A stretch of DNA of 64,000 nucleotides, taken from NCBI RefSeq assembly GCF_003096995.1, contig NZ_QENU01000002.1, forward strand, positions 1 to 64,000, given 5' to 3'. The translations under genes were made by a program, and so were the position numbers. Positions 63,103-64,000 of this stretch are shown piece by piece (the first letter of the stretch is position 1; each line of letters starts with the position of its first letter). Source of the stretch: Alitibacter langaaensis DSM 22999 (GTDB lineage Bacteria > Pseudomonadota > Gammaproteobacteria > Enterobacterales > Pasteurellaceae). Under the pieces are notes generated by a model. The model was not told where the DNA came from, searched no databases, and saw only the letters and a program-made list of their open reading frames with translations.

Positions 63103-63600
63103 ATGGCAGAATCCCACCTTATTTCTCAACTTACCAAATTAATCGAAAGTAGCTATAAAGAAAAAGCAATTCTTGAACATCAACTTGATCAGTTAAACCA
63201 ACAGAAATCAGATTTAGAGGATAAAATACTTTGTTTTGAGAATACCTTGATATACATTGAACCCAATTTCGATTTAAGGCAAATCAAAACACAATTCAAT
63301 GTTTCAAGGCTAATAAAACCTCGATTGTTTAAGCAAAATCTTCAATTGTTGGTTGCAAGAGTATTAAAGCAAAGTGATAGTTGGAAAACATTATACTTTA
63401 TTACAGAGGCGGCGTTGGAATTAGACACTGGCAAAAATTATCCTCTACCCCAAATAGAACATAAATTAGCTGTTGCTCGGGTATTGAAAGAACTGTATAA
63501 GAAAGGAATTATTGAACGGAAAGAAGTTGAATTACATAAACGGACACTAAAGCGAAGATTTTTCAGGCGTTCTGAATGGCGATTAAAACCTCTTGAGTAA
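63103..63600 (+). CDS. Unrecognised coiled-coil / winged-helix-like protein
   Basis: This encodes 165 residues. Residues 1-55 form a probable coiled coil (heptad-like EKAILEHQLDQLNQQKSDLE). The rest is basic, with a helix-turn-helix-like part (LAVARVLKELYKKGIIERKEV) and a very basic end (KRTLKRRFFRRSEWRLK), so DNA or RNA binding is plausible. It is AT-rich compared with the core genes. It converges on an RnlA-like toxin gene and shares the terminator between them. I do not recognise the family and assign no function. Confidence 0.6.
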   Translation: MAESHLISQLTKLIESSYKEKAILEHQLDQLNQQKSDLEDKILCFENTLIYIEPNFDLRQIKTQFNVSRLIKPRLFKQNLQLLVARVLKQSDSWKTLYFITEAALELDTGKNYPLPQIEHKLAVARVLKELYKKGIIERKEVELHKRTLKRRFFRRSEWRLKPLE

Positions 63601-64000
63601 GAATGAAGAAATAGAGGTAGAATTACCTCTATTTTATTATAAACTTTATCGCCTATATTTAACGCTTCCTGCAATGAATTTACTTTGGCAGTTGCCTCAG
63701 TAAATCCCTCCATGTGAAATAAAGAATGCCTCCGCTGTCTATAATAAGTATAAGCTTGTTCAAGACTTGAGCGTATACCATTTAACTTAGCATGCTTAAT
63801 TAAAATATCTGTATTTAAAGTAATAGGGGTAGCTGTACAGTTAAATAATTCTCCAATATTATTTGGTATTTCCACTATTCCATTTTCAAGAAATTTTGCT
63901 TTGATGACACCTTCTAAAGCTTTTAATTCACAATATGTAAGCATTGAATATTCAAGTAAGTGGGGCGAGGCAGCCTTAACACAATAGCTTGATACTAGAA
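63438..64000 (-). CDS. rnlA: RnlA-like (RNase LS) toxin, C-terminal part, cut by the window edge
   Basis: The frame enters from the right edge and contains the C-terminal region of E. coli RnlA: VSSYCVKAASPHLLEYSMLTY, ELKALEGVIKAKF, then YTYYRQRRHSLFHMEGF. RHSLFH is the HEPN ribonuclease motif (R-x4-H). RnlA is the toxin of the phage-defence pair RnlAB. It should end around position 63595-63610 (KIEVILPLF), but no stop occurs there. The frame runs 54 more codons antisense to the neighbouring gene until 63438. That extension is probably not native. No rnlB follows. Confidence 0.78.
   Translation of the reverse strand, partial: LVSSYCVKAASPHLLEYSMLTYCELKALEGVIKAKFLENGIVEIPNNIGELFNCTATPITLNTDILIKHAKLNGIRSSLEQAYTYYRQRRHSLFHMEGFTEATAKVNSLQEALNIGDKVYNKIEVILPLFLHSYSRGFNRHSERLKNLRFSVRLCNSTSFRSIIPFLYSSFNTRATANLCSIWGRG
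63609..63634. terminator. Bidirectional hairpin between the two convergent accessory genes
   Basis: AAATAGAGGTA (63609-63619) and TACCTCTATTT (63624-63634) form an 11-bp stem with a GAAT loop and A/T flanks. On the minus strand it lies inside the last native codons of the RnlA-like gene. Confidence 0.75.

Noticed and set aside
63438-63600. C-terminal extension of RnlA as a native domain
   Set aside because: It is exactly antisense to the 3' part of the 165-residue gene and begins after the point where similarity to RnlA ends, so it is more likely read-through after loss of the stop codon.

Overview
The window looks like a chromosomal segment of a Haemophilus-type Pasteurellaceae. The 9-mer AAGTGCGGT and its complement, the Hin-type DNA uptake signal sequence (USS), occur dozens of times inside and between genes. 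Gene content and order (truD-surE-yqaA-lppB, surA-ksgA-apaH, rppH-yfcA-lgt-thyA) are Haemophilus-like. My best guess is a relative of H. parainfluenzae, because a full argCBH/argE set and an ascorbate-type PTS are present, which I do not associate with H. influenzae Rd. The species call is inference.

Layout. 1-1.4 kb: the 3' end of a 5S rRNA, then a decayed IS200-type element and an AT-rich stretch with little in it. 1.4-8 kb: ilvC/ilvY divergent pair, dprA broken by one in-frame amber codon, pflA, arfA with a terminator inside its reading frame, and a PerM-type permease. 8-11.3 kb: a LacI-type regulator divergent from a three-gene ascorbate-type PTS, with two probable operators between them. 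11.3-22.4 kb: eno, pyrG, truD, surE, yqaA, a duplicated small-lipoprotein locus, lppB/nlpD, a YjbR-EVE fusion, yfbU and mlaA. 22.5-38.9 kb: carAB, qseBC followed by an EptA-type lipid A phosphoethanolamine transferase, trmL, gyrB, then argH-argB-argC divergent from argE. 38.9-47.4 kb is all on the minus strand: a lipoprotein, a periplasmic transglutaminase-like protein with merT/merP-like genes, apaH, ksgA, surA, pyrR, purN and purM. A 680-bp intergenic region with several DnaA boxes follows. 48-63 kb: rppH, a TauE-type permease, lgt, thyA, tadA, trmN6, bamC-dapA, bcp, maeB, rsuA-bcr, folA, yjjB-yjjP and proB. The last kilobase is accessory and AT-rich: an unrecognised coiled-coil/winged-helix-like protein and, convergent with it, the C-terminal part of an RnlA (RNase LS) toxin running off the right edge.

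How the genes work together. carAB makes the carbamoyl phosphate shared by pyrimidine and arginine synthesis, and it carries tandem ARG-box-like sites with the same 3-bp spacing as those between argC and argE. purM/purN, pyrG and thyA complete nucleotide steps. mlaA, lppB, surA, bamC, lgt and eptA all act on the cell envelope. Many inverted USS pairs sit between genes where terminators are expected.

Most of the window is ordinary core genome. The places that deserve a second look are the nonsense-mutated dprA, the RnlA without visible RnlB or normal stop, the duplicated lipoprotein locus with a yqaA fragment, the arfA internal terminator, the DnaA-box cluster and the PTS of unknown substrate.
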